Below, piece after piece: positions 35,135 through 47,684 of a stretch of DNA of 64,000 bases (its first letter is position 1; every line of letters begins with the position of its first letter). The stretch is from Liquidambar formosana (Eukaryota > Streptophyta > Magnoliopsida > Saxifragales > Altingiaceae), in the NCBI GenBank assembly GCA_039720395.1, contig CM077833.1, forward strand, positions 19,219,133 to 19,283,132, in the 5' to 3' direction. Made by a program: the position numbers and the translations under genes. The notes beneath the pieces are model-generated. The model saw only the letters and a list, made by a program, of their open reading frames with translations, was not told where the DNA came from and searched no databases.

Positions 35135-35141
35135 CACATGG

Positions 35142-36206
35142 GTTAGGTCACCCCCACGAAATATTGGTTAACATAAATACTAATTTTAGTTGATCGATGG
35201 TCGCTAATAAATGTTGATTAATGTTTAGTATTGATGGATAATTTAGGGAGGGAGTGGACCTTTCTTTTCTGGTTTTTCTTTACGAGGATAGGAAGTGGTA
35301 CAAAGAGATGGGTAGGATCCCAAATAATGAGAGAGATGTAAAAAGTAAGTCCAATTATGTCTATTCCTAATCCTAAATGGAATGTAATGACGTAAGATAC
35401 ATACGGAAACATAGTATCTATTTAGATTCAATTGAAATATTAAATGACCCTTTCTTATAACGAGAATGTATATAACCTTATTTTAGTATAGTCCAGTAAA
35501 AAATGAACCTATAATCATGGAATTAACTCGATCATCATATTATAGATTATAAGTTCATAATAATCTCTATTTCTATAAAAATTAAATAGAAATTATAAAT
35601 AATAAAAAAGTCCACTTAAACGATAAAATTGGAAAATTTTATTTTACAAGTTTTATTTAAAATACTTTGTAATATTTTCTAATGAATAAGGTGATTAGTT
35701 TTCATAAAAACATTTTATATTTTTTGTAAAACCATGAAAATTTTAAAATAAATGGGAGATATGAATGAAATTTTGTGAATTTTTGTAATGACAATTACCG
35801 CCCCTTATATAATAAGTATAGATTATTAGACAAGTCCATTATTGTAAATGGGTTCTCTATGACTGCCATCAAAACAATTTGGTGACGCTCCATGGAAACC
35901 TTGATCTGTCAGTTGTGGCCACCACTCCTATTTTCTCTAATCAACCTATTCTACATAGTGAATTCTAATCACTGTACCATCAAATACTATGTTGAGCCAT
36001 TCAATTTTTATGCGACAGTGATTTAAAAGTACCTTCTTTTTTTTTCCTTTTCCTTTTTTTTTTTTCTTCTTCTAATTCGCTGCAAATGCCTTTATGACGT
36101 ATAACTTGCAGAGAAGATTGAAGAAATGAAGAGGAGTTAAGAAGTTGTTGCGTTTGGAATATCTGGCATTATATTTTGAATTTATTTTTTCTACTTTTTT
36201 TGTATT
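35142..36206. other. Intergenic, AT-rich; one diverged MITE-like piece
   Basis: Around 35570-35760 the sequence (GAAATTATAAAT, GTCCACTTAAACGATA, TTTTCATAAAAACATTTTAT) resembles the right half of the element at 36756-37168. Nothing else is recognised. Confidence 0.4.
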
Positions 36207-36214
36207 CCTTGAGA

Positions 36215-37253
36215 CAGGCCAGCCTTGAGGTAAGGCTACTCAGGCAACCATCTGAGGATCCCAAAATTTTGACAAAAAATAAGAGTCCAAACTTAGCTAG
36301 TATCCTTGTAGTAGGTTAAAAAAAAATTAAAATAAAATAACTAAATGAGTAAAGGCTCTAATCTAAGTTCAAGGGCCCCATGTAGATCCAAAGTTCTTAA
36401 CCCAAGTCCATATACAATAGCCTAAATGGCCATATAATTTACTCAACTCAAACCCAAAATAAAATAAAATCTTTAATCCTAAGAATGCGAGAAGAGTAAT
36501 ATTTACGTGATACTTTGCTACATTTAGTTCATTTTTTTTTAGTATTGTATCTTTATATTTTGTTTGTTTTTTTTTATTCTTCTTGTACATGTGAATTTTT
36601 CTAAATTATAAAGGAAGAATATTAGATTTTATTTATTTTTAGTTCTTATAAAGATTTATTTTTGATTTTAATCTATATAAGCGAATTTTAGTAATCATAT
36701 ATGTAGGCAAATTTTGTGTGTACTAAGGAAAAAAAATTGTTGGGTATAAATTTTAGGGCTAGGCTATTGCCACCACATAAAATACTCTAAATTAACCCCC
36801 CTTTAATTTACATTTTTAAGATTTTATGAAAAATAGAAAGAAAATTTATGAAAACTAATCACATAGTCTACTAGAAAACATCATTCCGGACAACTTTGTA
36901 GAAGAAATTTTTTCCAAAATCTGTCATTTAAGTACAATTTTTGGCAATTTTTCATGGAAAATGAAATAGAAATTGTAAATGGCCAAAAGGTTTACTTAAA
37001 TGATAGATTTTGAAAAAAATTTATTCTACAAAGTTATTCAGAATGATGTTTTCTAGTGAATAATGCTATTAGTTTTCGTAAAAACCTTTTATATTTTTCA
37101 TAAAACCTCAAAAAGTGTAAACTAATGGGGGCTTTGAGTACTTTATATGGTGGCAATAGCCTCACTCTAAATTTTATTATGTGTGTGAATATATATAGAA
37201 GGTCCTATTTTAAGAGTTTACCTAGAGCCCCAAAAAACTTAGAATTAGCCCTG
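36215..37253. mobile_element. hAT-type non-autonomous element, 8-bp TSD, containing another element
   Basis: Perfect direct repeat CCTTGAGA at 36207-36214 and 37254-37261. The element starts CAGGCCAGCC and ends ..TTAGCCCTG, that is CAGGSC-type terminal inverted repeats typical of hAT elements. About 1,039 bp, of which 413 bp plus an 8-bp duplication belong to a nested element. No transposase frame. Confidence 0.7.
36756..37168. mobile_element. Long-hairpin MITE nested in the hAT element, 8-bp TSD
   Basis: Perfect direct repeat AAATTTTA at 36748-36755 and 37169-37176. The arms pair over much of the length. The left arm has GGCTATTGCCACCA, and the right arm has TGGTGGCAATAGCC. Further in, GATTTTATGAAAAATA pairs with TATTTTTCATAAAACC, and AACATCATTCCGGA with TTCAGAATGATGTT. 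It is about 413 bp with no coding capacity. Confidence 0.8.
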
Positions 37254-37261
37254 CCTTGAGA

Positions 37262-37467
37262 TTCAAGTCGACATAAGCATTACCTAAGTTATATATTTCA
37301 AATGAAAAGCTCTTTTATTTTATCTGCATTCTATCTTAAGAACATTTTTTTCTGCTCCTACTTCTAACTCATTTCTAACTCATTTAATATATACGCTCAA
37401 TATTCCATATGCTTTTTTAGGGACTTGCTTTCCATTGTATTGCAGTCTTTTCTTTTCTTTTTCCTTT

Positions 37468-37498
<31 letters not shown>

Positions 37499-40465
37499 CC
37501 TTTTAAGTACCGTGAGAGGGGTTCGAATCCTTACTCCTACCTCTTATTCCACCTTCCTTTCTCATCACCACTGCGCTAGTCCTAATATCGTATTGTATTA
37601 CAGTCTTGATACCCATGATATAGGTCTTGTGGAAAACAGAATTGCATCATTGCAATTGTGCAAGAGCAAGTTACTTGAAACACGTGGGTGTAGTTTTCAA
37701 ACAGTAAATCAAAAAGCTGACCACTGCTTTTGCGTACTTTTTGTATAGTTTCCATGGCGCTTATGGACTAATAAAAGGTTTCACGTTACATCAATGTTCA
37801 ATTTCGAGCTTATAATGCATTTTCCGCTCCAATTGCTGTTTTTGTCTGTGTATTCCTGATTTATCCACAAGTCATTCTGGTTGGTTCTTCGCGCTTAGTT
37901 TTCTGGTTGGTTCTTCGCGCTTAGTTTTGGCGCGGCAACTATATTACAATTCATCCTCTTTTTTCAAGGATTTCATAATTGGACTATCAAACCTAGTAGT
38001 CTTTTAGTCCAGCTATGTGTTCCTTTCACGAGTGTGATAAATGTTTATAAAAAATTATATTACTACAAACCTAAGTTCTCTTTATTATGAGATTAATCTA
38101 ACATAATTTGACGTTTGGTCACCCTAAAAAACTTTACCTGTAATTTGAATTTTTTAATATCAACTGTTTGATTAAATCTGCTTCATATAAGGGTCTTGTA
38201 TGCCAAAAGTCAAGTTGAATAAGTATCCAAAATGAGTCTGTGTCATTGATTATAAAATGTAAGTTTTTAATCGAATAGCAATTAGTTTCAGATCAATTTG
38301 ATTTTTGGCATGCATCACAATTATGATAAAGCTATCTAATTCAACAGTTGATTTCACAAAATACAAATCACAAGTAGAGTTTTGAAAGATAATCTAAAAT
38401 AAAATTAAGTTAAATTAATCTCATAAGAAATAGACTCTAATGCCATTGATGAAATCATTGATAGGTTTTTCCTTGCATTGAGAAAAAAGAGGAGAGAGTT
38501 TATATATCTAGAACACTCACCAAATCAACAGTTTAGGGCAAAAATTGATGGTTCTTTTTACCACATACTTAGTTTTGATGACTCTTTCACGGATAGGTGT
38601 CTTATCTTGTAATCATAGTCAACACCGGATATCGACTAAGGGTCAGGATCACCCCTAATACTTGTAACTTTCGTTGTTATAAGTGCTAATGAGAAAAATA
38701 AAGAATGATAATGGATTCTACCATCCTTCTCTTTTTCGTCTCTGTTTATTTCTTTCTATTTTTCTCTCTAAGAATCTAAATGGCTCAAATTTTACTTACT
38801 AATAACTAATAGAAGTTTCCAAACTATTTATAGAGCTCCAATTAGGGGTGAATCGCCTACTTTCTCGACACTTCATGTTAGGCATGTCGCTGAAGGAGTC
38901 CAAATGGCATAATGAGAAATTCATAAAGAATAGAAACTCTACTGTCAATAGATAAACTAGGGTTTGGACAACAGACATGAGATATTGGCAGGGTTGTATC
39001 TAGTGACAACCATGGAGCATTGGAGCTAACCTTCTAGATAAATGATCAGTCTAAGGGACTATTTGGCAAATCTGAAAACCTAACCAACTGAAGATAAGTC
39101 TGGTCAGTTTTGCTTTCATAATGTTTGGTAACTCTTATTTTCTTGCTAATCAGTTCAGTTTTGTTATAAAAATAAGGCGTAAACACAATTTTTTTCAAAT
39201 CAACTATGAGTTGGTTTACTTAAAAATCATATAACGGTTTTCAACTAAACCCAATTTAATCCAATTTTTTAAGTTTCCAAACAGGCCTTAAGATTTAACA
39301 ATAAGACAAAGCTCAAGCCCAGCCCTGGAAACCAGTTGGGCTTGAGATCCAGTGTCAGACTGTCAGCCCATGGGGATTATGGATAGGACTTGAGAGCTTG
39401 ATTAATGATTTGAAATTCACATAACCACAAGCATATGGTTAAGATTCATATTTCAAGAAATTAGTCGGACAAAGGTCTGAATTGCTCCGTTGGCCAAAAT
39501 TACATAATTATTATAAGATACAAGTCAATGTACAGGGCGGCTAAAATCAAGTTGATCCACCACGCTATGAAGGGGCATGAATATTTTAATTTTTGTCATC
39601 CATGAAAAATGTTCTCCATAGTTAAACAAGATAGATTTCCGAAAGGATCGACATATTATTCTCTTCCTCATGAAAGATGACCAGTTTCATTTTATAAAAA
39701 TAAAAAAATAAAAAATGGTAATATCCAAATGAGTAGGCCTTACAAGTTTTACACTATGGTTGTTGGGAAATGAGGATGGGCAAGCAAGATTAGTTGTAGG
39801 GTGGAGAATTTATTTTGGATGGTTGTGAATTGGAAGGTTATATGCTTGCTCTAATTAACTTCCTCAAATCTCCAAATGCAATTTGCATCACAATAATCCC
39901 TAGTGATGGAGTTTCTTTGCCTTAAAGTACATTTTTAGTAAACTTGTAAAGGCAAAAGTTCATGTGGGAATCTTGTATAGGCATAAGTTCAATTTTAAGT
40001 AAAACATGAGTGTTTTATAAGGGTATTAAATGCATATATAGAGTCTATATTACCCTTAAGTTATTATTTTTTGTTTTTAAATATTAAAATGGCACAACTT
40101 TTAATTTATATGTTGGTTTTTAATAAAATTTATATTTTTGTAATCTACTCATCGAAAGTTTCGAATCAAGACTTATGATGATTATAAAATTAGGAAAAAA
40201 AAAAAATAGTTACATTGACAAAATGTGCTATTTTTAAAAATTGTAAATTAAGTTATTTTTAGTAGAGTTTAAATTAAAATTAAATGTTTTGGGAGTAATT
40301 TTAACAGTTACATTATGAATAAAACAATTAAATTTGGTATTAGTGATTTGAAATTTTTTTTAATTTAAGAGAATATAGGTTTTTTAAAACAGTTACATGT
40401 CATGTGTGGCTATCATTTTTCAATCAAGATGAAAAGGAAGAGAAGAAAAAAAAAGAATATATATA
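37262..40465. other. Intergenic; no gene seen
   Basis: Contains a T run at about 37470-37498, a tRNA-like/SINE-like scrap with GGTTCGAATCC (about 37520-37531) and a perfect 26-bp tandem duplication at 37875-37926. Nothing else is recognised in this AT-rich stretch. Confidence 0.4.
37875..37926. repeat. Perfect 26-bp tandem duplication
   Basis: The unit TTCTGGTTGGTTCTTCGCGC, continuing TTAGTT, is present twice head to tail without mismatch. Confidence 0.95.
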
Positions 40466-40473
40466 TATATATA

Positions 40474-40645
40474 CAGAGGTGATCCCATCAGCATGTGCTG
40501 ATGTAAGTTACATCAGCATTATGCATTGGGGGTTGTACCCCTTGCATTGATTCAATGCACCTCACATCTCACTAATGTACAAGGTACAACTCCCAATGCA
40601 GGTTTTGATATAAGTTATATCAGCACGTGCTTACCTGATCATCAT

Positions 40646-40649
<4 letters not shown>
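40474..40649. mobile_element. hAT-like MITE, copy B
   Basis: Same family and same 176-bp length as 6475-6650. It starts CAGAGGTGATCCCATCAGCA and ends GATCATCATCCTA. It sits in a (TA)n tract, so the TATATATA target repeats (about 40466-40473 and 40650-40657) fit but cannot be proved. The arms GCATGTGCTGATGTAA and (reverse complement) GCACGTGCTGATATAA pair. Confidence 0.7.
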
Positions 40650-40657
<8 letters not shown>

Positions 40658-40679
<22 letters not shown>

Positions 40680-43611
40680 TATGCTTGGTTCAATCAGCGA
40701 GTTTGATAAAAGAATGGCTAGATCTAAACAAACGGTGAAAATAAGGTCCCCTTTTAACACTTATTGAAGGATATTTGTATCTATGACTATATTTGTGGAC
40801 TTAAGGCTTTATAAGTTTTTTTCATAAACTTATGACCGTACAAATACAATAATTTGGACTTGTGACCAAAGTCCCCATTAATTTTGGTTTTATTTTACAG
40901 AGACTAGATGCCCACAATACTGCATGCTTGAATTAAACCTTACCAGCTACCTCCCAACCTTTTTTATGTTATCCTTCACAAGCAACCTGCTGGTCTATGG
41001 TCATCGGTACGGCCATCTCACATTAGAAGACTAATATTTAAAAATTGCATAATTTTTTTTAAAAAATAATAAAATAGAAAAGAGGGAAGGAGACTATTCT
41101 CATAATTGTATCAAGAAATTTAAAATCTCAGCTGGTTGGTCCATTTATGGACCATGGAGGGATTGTCTCATATTAAACTTATGGTTTTGTGCTCCCTTGT
41201 GGCTTGACATACCACAAATAAGTATTTTTATCATTCACATTGATTATTTGGATAATATCAAAACATGGAGTGTTAGTTAAAGAGCCGCGTTAGCACATGC
41301 AGGCAACACCAACACAAATCTTCTATAGAATAAGCATGATATAAGTGCTATCGATAATGATTTCCCCCCCCCCCCCCCCCCCACTTTCCACCTTCCTAAT
41401 GGAATGTCACCACAATTTTGTAAACCATAAGATTCGTTTAATACTATGGCAAAGGAAACTATTGTAAAGAAGGGAAAGGGAGTCGAAACATGTGGCCATA
41501 AGCCATCTGATTAATTCAGCTAACTTGTGTTCTAAATGGACCACATTGAAAGGTGAATTTATAATACTCTCACTGTCATATTTGGTTGGACGCCCAATCT
41601 GGAAATATCATGGGCACACACAAGATGTCCCTGGAGAAAAAAAGATAGAGAAGGGAGCACGGATTGGCTAGGCTTGCTTGGAATGGTGGAGACACCCCAA
41701 AAGACAGGGAAAAATAAATTTTCTAAATCTAGAAAGAATAGAAAGCTAGAAGTTGGGGGACCCACTTGGTTTACTTTGTCTTGGGGTCACAAATCACAGT
41801 GAATGATAAGGGATAAGGTCCTCTTATCTTTCAACCCCTCACATGCTTGTTAATGTATTGAATTTCCCTTCATTTTTTTTTTTTTTGGAGGGTTGTTGGG
41901 GGTGTTGGAGTGAGATGGAGGGGAGTTCGTTCTATGTTTGTTGATCAATAGGCAGTATAAGAGATCATGACAGCAGATCACTTTTGCCTCTAGGGCTGGC
42001 TTTAGGAGAGTTGAAGACTGAATTTTGGTGAAATGTCATGATTTCGGCCCAATTATAAGGACTCTACTACTAACTCTTTAGGGAGTGGTCCAAACTCCGA
42101 AGTCATTAGACTTTTTAATTAACTTGGTAGCCGTGTACAAAATTTCAAGCCTATAAATCTCGAAGAAAGGAGCCAATCATATCATCACTGAAAAACATGT
42201 GACGACCCAATTTTCATATATCTAAAGAGTAGAATATTGGAATATTTACTCCTTATATATGTTGGGATACTTTAATTAAAAAAAAAAAGAAAAAACCTCT
42301 TACCTTTGTTTTATATTGTCCTCATTTATTTGGCTTGTTCACATCATCTAAAAAGTAGAACATTGAGAAGCATATATTATTTTCCAGTCTAATTTAATTT
42401 TAAAAATTTTCAAAAAGGACCCATATTGTCTTGAACACAAGTAGTTCTTGGGGTCCTTAGCTAGCCTATCTTGAAAGTGTAGGGTTCTTGATTACTTCTT
42501 AGGCCCACTCAACTAAACCGATTAGTTTACTCTTTCTCTTGGGTTGAATTTGCATACTCAATAATATTTGAATCGTTCAAATGAGAACTCTTACACACGA
42601 GTGCACACAAATATATATTCTAATGTAGTTTTATATGATTTTAGAATCGTTGGAGACATCTCATTGGCCTTGCTAAAACATGACTACAAATAGATCCATG
42701 CTTAAGAATTCACATTAATTCTTAATTAATTAATTAAAGTGATTATTATATGGTTTCACGGGTTAAGAATATTCGTACGCCACCAGATTCCCCGTGCTCG
42801 TGACGGAAGCACCATCCAATCAGAAATCGGACTGGTGACAATTACATTGTACAAATCTAGGTGACTAAAAGACCTCATTAAGACAAATCTCATCAAAAAC
42901 AAACAAATCACATTTTCAAAACAAAATCCACTGCTACATGAATTTGTCTGTGACGTGGCGCATCAACAGCCCTAAGTGCTTTTTTATAAATTTTAATTTG
43001 CTCATAGCTTACCTAACTAATGAATGTTAACACCCAGCGGTCATCCACTTTTTGTTCTCCTTTTAATTTTTATGCACGTTGTTCCATTTTTCAGATAACA
43101 ACGATAGTCTAGCTATTTCTGTAGTCTAAACCTCAGATAACGCAAGGGCACAGGGCTATTTGGTGAGATATATTGTAAACTCTGGAGGTGTTTTGTTTAC
43201 TCATTCAAATCAGCATATCCTTTATGGTGGGGGTGGTGGAGGTGGGTGTCCCTCAAAAGGGACTTTAACCAATGCTTTGAGCCCAAACCGCATTAAAAAA
43301 ATAAAATCAAATAAAGAAAGGAAAAAACAATTGCCCAAACTGCAATAATATCTCATACTTCTTTACTAATATTTTTGGGGTTTATGAGAACCCAACCTGT
43401 GGACCTCTGGAAGCATCATACTTTCCGCTACACATGCTCTGCTAATTTAAGATTGTAAAATTATCAATCATGTGACAACCCTTTTTCCACCTTTTTAAAA
43501 CCACCCTATTTTTTGTTTTGTTTTGTTTTTTTTATTAATTAAGGTCTCTTGGATATGGTCTTGTGCATGCATGATGTGTCCTGCGTCACCATATGTATAT
43601 ATATGCCTGTA
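40658..43611. other. Intergenic; no gene seen
   Basis: Contains a C homopolymer of about 20 bases at about 41364-41383 and AT-rich filler. No ORF or RNA gene that I can support. Confidence 0.4.
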
Positions 43612-43852
43612 GGCCATGTTTGTTTGGTTGGAATGGAATGGGTGAGAATAAAATCTGATTCTATGTTCAAAATAGTTTAGAATAGAATTATGAGATTGAA
43701 ATGAATATTGTGAGATGAATATCATTATAATTCACTACTATTTTTTTATTCTATTCCCATTTAATTACCTCATCCAAACATGTTATTTGGAATAAATTGA
43801 AATGAGATTCGATTTCATCTATTTCATTCCATTCCAACCAAACAAATATAAT
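43612..43852. mobile_element. Harbinger/Tourist-like MITE, copy 1
   Basis: Starts GGCCATGTTTGTTTGGTTGG and, near the right end, has CATTCCATTCCAACCAAACA, the inverted counterpart. The interior words TTCAAAATAGTTTAGAATAG and CATCCAAACATGTTATTTGG are shared with copies at 46369 and 61572. The right terminus is degraded. Confidence 0.7.
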
Positions 43853-46368
43853 CTTATATGATATAATCTCCGACTTGTAATACATTGGAGAGTATGATTT
43901 GATTGGGTCCCGGCTACTATGAGAGAACTCTTATCCCTTTTGCTACAAGCTTTTCCACTTTCATTTTTATTTTTAATTTTTTTTGGGTTTTTGGACATGC
44001 AATTCAATAAACTACATTTATGATATTAAGTCCCTCACTACTATAAATTCAACATAAAAAACGTTAAAATGGTCAACACACGTAGCCAAAGCGATTGATA
44101 ATTTCAATCAAATTACATTCTTAAATGAGAGAGAACATTAAATTTTAATCAGCGTGTGTGAGTGTTGATAATAATATTTTTTTTCGTGGAACTGTTGTAA
44201 TATCACTTAGAACACAAGAAAACTCAATCAATAAATAAATACAACAATGAGGGCAACTCTCTTCATAAGCCATAACATTCCCTATTAGATCTGTATCCTA
44301 ATGGTTGTGATGGATGGAAAACTATTATTATTTGGCTTGCACTTGAAGAAAGTGATGAAATTTTGGGTATTCCAACTATATCTCACTCTCCCTTTTGAAG
44401 AAAGGAGCAGTGCTTGAGATCTATTCCATGGTTTCTTTAAATAGAAACACTTCTCTTTAAATAAAAGATGTCCCAAGCATGCCTTTCTTGTCTCCAAAAG
44501 GCAAGTGGGGGGTTATTTTATCTAGGAATTCCACCAATCAAACAACTAAACAAATGTGCTCCACTTAGAGGCGCACTTATCTACATTGTGATTGGAAGAA
44601 TAGACCATCAAATTTGCCAATAAAGTCAAGGTGACAAAACTAGTAGCTTTATTATTTTAATTAATGGGTGCTGCTAAGTGATTTTGATATTGATTAGTAC
44701 TACAATTAGCTCTAGCTAGGGACCACATTGTCCCATTAGTTTAATGCTAATCAACAGTTCACGTACAGTTTAGGACATCGCATCAAGAGCATAAACCGTC
44801 CAATAAATATGAATTTCTCTTTCTTGTGAAGACGGTGGTGATCGAGACGCCGTCGCTTGATGAGCGGGTTGCAGTTCAACAATCAATTTGAAATTATTGT
44901 GGTCCATTTAAGCTAGTTTTAGTAAATTTTGTAGGGTATTTTCTATTTAAAGAAATTCGAATAGCGTCACAACGCTTGATCGAGGGGTCTGCCGGCCAAT
45001 GAAAGAGGGGCATGAAACATTGATGGTTACCTTGGCTTTAATAAAAATCTAAACGGATTGAGCTTACAGTATAATTATGCTTGATTGTATGTAATCATTT
45101 ATGCAAAAATGAAATTACATAATATCATTAGTTTGAAAGTACGATCATAAATATAAATACGAAATTAGACCTAAGGAGAGTTAATTACTTTGGATTCACA
45201 AGGATTTGCACCAAGTAGAACATACGAAATATATTAATTCCATTAATATGAGAAAATTTTTAATTTTTATTTTTTTTTTTTCTGGTTTGATGGTTAAGGT
45301 GTCTGGCCAGGTCAACTTGCGTGCACCTCGACTAAATTCTTCCCAGGCGATCTTAAGGGCGCACTCTTCCACATCGGCCTGATGTATTCAAAAATTAATT
45401 CTTAAAATGCTCCCCAGAAAAATCGAATCCAGGTTGAATATTAGTAAAGTTAGCAGTTGACTATTCGTCATTCCAAATATTTGGGGTCAATTACATTTGA
45501 ATTCCATGCAATCATTGAAAAAAAAAAAAAAAAACATGACAAAAAACAAACTCCATATATTTATGCAAAACTAAAATAAAGAAACATAACTATTCAAAAA
45601 CTTAACTAGTTAGCTAGGAGAATGAAATTGCATCCAAGATGGGGTTTTAAACCCAAGTCCCTTTACCACCCAAGCTAGGCAGCATTTTTCCATTTAGGCC
45701 TAAAGTTTTATATTTGAGTCGTGTTAAACCTAAAGTTGATTTTTCAATTAGCTACATGAATAATCTGCTCAAAACACATCTTCATTGCCAATGGCATAAT
45801 AGTTCAATAGCATTCTCTTTATTAGTTGAGTGAGCGATAATGAATTCAAACTTATGAAAAAAACATTGATACCCATTTGTTGATAATAGAGAGGTTTATG
45901 GTAAAAATAGATTATGTTGAATTCCATCATTTTCAAAATTTCTCACAATCAAACTTTGGAGACGCCAAAACATCCCAAAACCAAGCGACAAAATAAAAGA
46001 TTTTAAAAAACATAATGAAAAGTTTAGGATAGGTGTATGTATATTTTGATTGAGTCCATATTCATATTTACCAAGTGAGGAAACCTTTACAGTAGAGCCA
46101 AACAGGAGCAACACCAACTACCGTCACATGCCGTTTACAGTGACCACGCCCCATAAGTCAACAACCGTCACATGCCCGTTAAGAATAGAATCAACAGAAA
46201 GAAAGAAGCCCCAATTTCGTCATTCTGAAACAAACACAAGGACTTTCCGGTCATTTTGCGCTCATTACCAGTGACTATATCCCCTTATTACCCCTATTTA
46301 GGAGTAAGTCTTTGGTGTAGTCCGGTGATATCATGATTCAATGAGAGTGAAGCAAAGTAAGATTATAA
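43853..46368. other. Intergenic; no gene seen
   Basis: AT-rich. At about 45285-45350 a scrap (GGTTAAGGTGTCTGGCCAGG, then GCGTGCACCTCGACTAA) resembles a dispersed plant repeat that I know only as a motif, possibly SINE-like. An A run lies at about 45519-45533. Confidence 0.35.
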
Positions 46369-46625
46369 GGCTATATTTGTTTGGTTGGACTGGAATGGAA
46401 TGGGTGGAAATGAAATCTGATTCTTTACTCAAAATAGTTTGGAATAGAATGCAATTGAAATAAACATTTCGAAATGAATATCATAATAATTCACTATTAC
46501 TGTTTGATTCAATTTCCATTGTTTGATTCAATTTCCATTTAATTATCTCATCCAAACATGTTATTTGGAATGAATTGGAATGAGATTTCATTCCATCCAT
46601 TCTATTCCAATTAAACAAGCATGCC
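46369..46625. mobile_element. Harbinger/Tourist-like MITE, copy 2, TAA TSD
   Basis: Flanked by TAA at 46366-46368 and 46626-46628. It starts GGCTATATTTGTTTGGTTGG and ends CCAATTAAACAAGCATGCC. The 3-bp TAA target duplication with GGC..GCC ends fits PIF/Harbinger. It is 257 bp with an internal 19-bp tandem repeat (TGTTTGATTCAATTTCCAT twice, at 46501-46538). Confidence 0.75.
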
Positions 46626-47338
46626 TAAGGTTAAATATTTTTTTTTTACAATCCTACTTTGCTTAACTCTTACTAACTTGTAATACCATATCAATCGTAC
46701 CACATTAATCTTAATCTTATCATAGATACATGATGCTTATAAATTTTTATTATTTGTTTATTTATTTTGTTAACACGGAAGAACATCAAATACATACGTA
46801 AATCTACTTTATTATTACTCAAAATTAATAAGGGCTCTCCCCTTTATAGAAAAAAGAAAATTATATGCTAATTTCACTAAATCACGAAAATGAATTATTA
46901 AATTATGAAATTTTATTATATATTTAAGTTAAATTTAGTGTATATTTTTATTGAATTTTAAACAAGTTTATGCATTATTTTCATCAAATTTAAGACCTAA
47001 GCCAATTACAAGTTTAGACTATCTAATGATATCTTTAATGTTCATGTGAGCTATTATCATTATTATTTTTTAATTACAAATACTCTAAACGAGATAAAGT
47101 GTCATAATTTAATAGCTTAGAACTATTTATTCATTTTTAAAGTTCAAATTTTTGTGACGTGTAATTTTCCTTTTAATTTTATTACTATTATTTATGTTAT
47201 CTTTTGAATGTTAGATTAGAAATATAGGATTAAAATTTGGGGAATATACAGTCTACACCTTTCACATGTTTTAATTATTATTTCTTTTTTTAAATGCATT
47301 ACAAAATAGGAACAAACTGAATTTGGACAAATACAAAA

Positions 47339-47374
47339 GGTGGGCTCCAAAAGGTGAGGTTTTTGGAGCCCACC
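47339..47374. repeat. Perfect 14-bp hairpin with 8-nt loop
   Basis: GGTGGGCTCCAAAA (47339-47352) pairs without mismatch with TTTTGGAGCCCACC (47361-47374). It is not followed by a T run or any recognised gene. It lies about 1.3 kb upstream of the CTR1-like start and just left of a Stowaway-like MITE. Confidence 0.9.
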
Positions 47375-47410
47375 TCTTATGTCTACACAATTAATCCGCA
47401 TAATAAAATA

Positions 47411-47682
47411 CTCCCTCCGTCCCACTAAGATAGGTCATATTTGTAACTTTTTTTGTCCCAAAATGTTTGTCTACTTTGAAAAGTCAAATCATTATTTTTA
47501 TAAGTTTCTTACAATACCCTTAGTTATTTTAATAATAACTTTTAACACAGAAGCCCATTACAAAAAAATTGAGGATATTTTTGGAAAGATGAAGTTTAAT
47601 TAATACAAGTCAATACAATGATGACTCTTTCTTAAATTCTATGATTTGTCAAACCTAACCTATTTTTGTGGGATGGAGGAAG
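47411..47682. mobile_element. Stowaway-like (Tc1/mariner) MITE, TA TSD
   Basis: Starts CTCCCTCCGTCCCACTAAGA and ends TTGTGGGATGGAGGAAG, with TA at 47409-47410 and 47683-47684. CTCCCTCCGT ends with a TA target duplication are the Stowaway signature. It is 272 bp, AT-rich inside, about 1 kb upstream of the CTR1-like gene. Confidence 0.9.
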
Positions 47683-47684
47683 TA

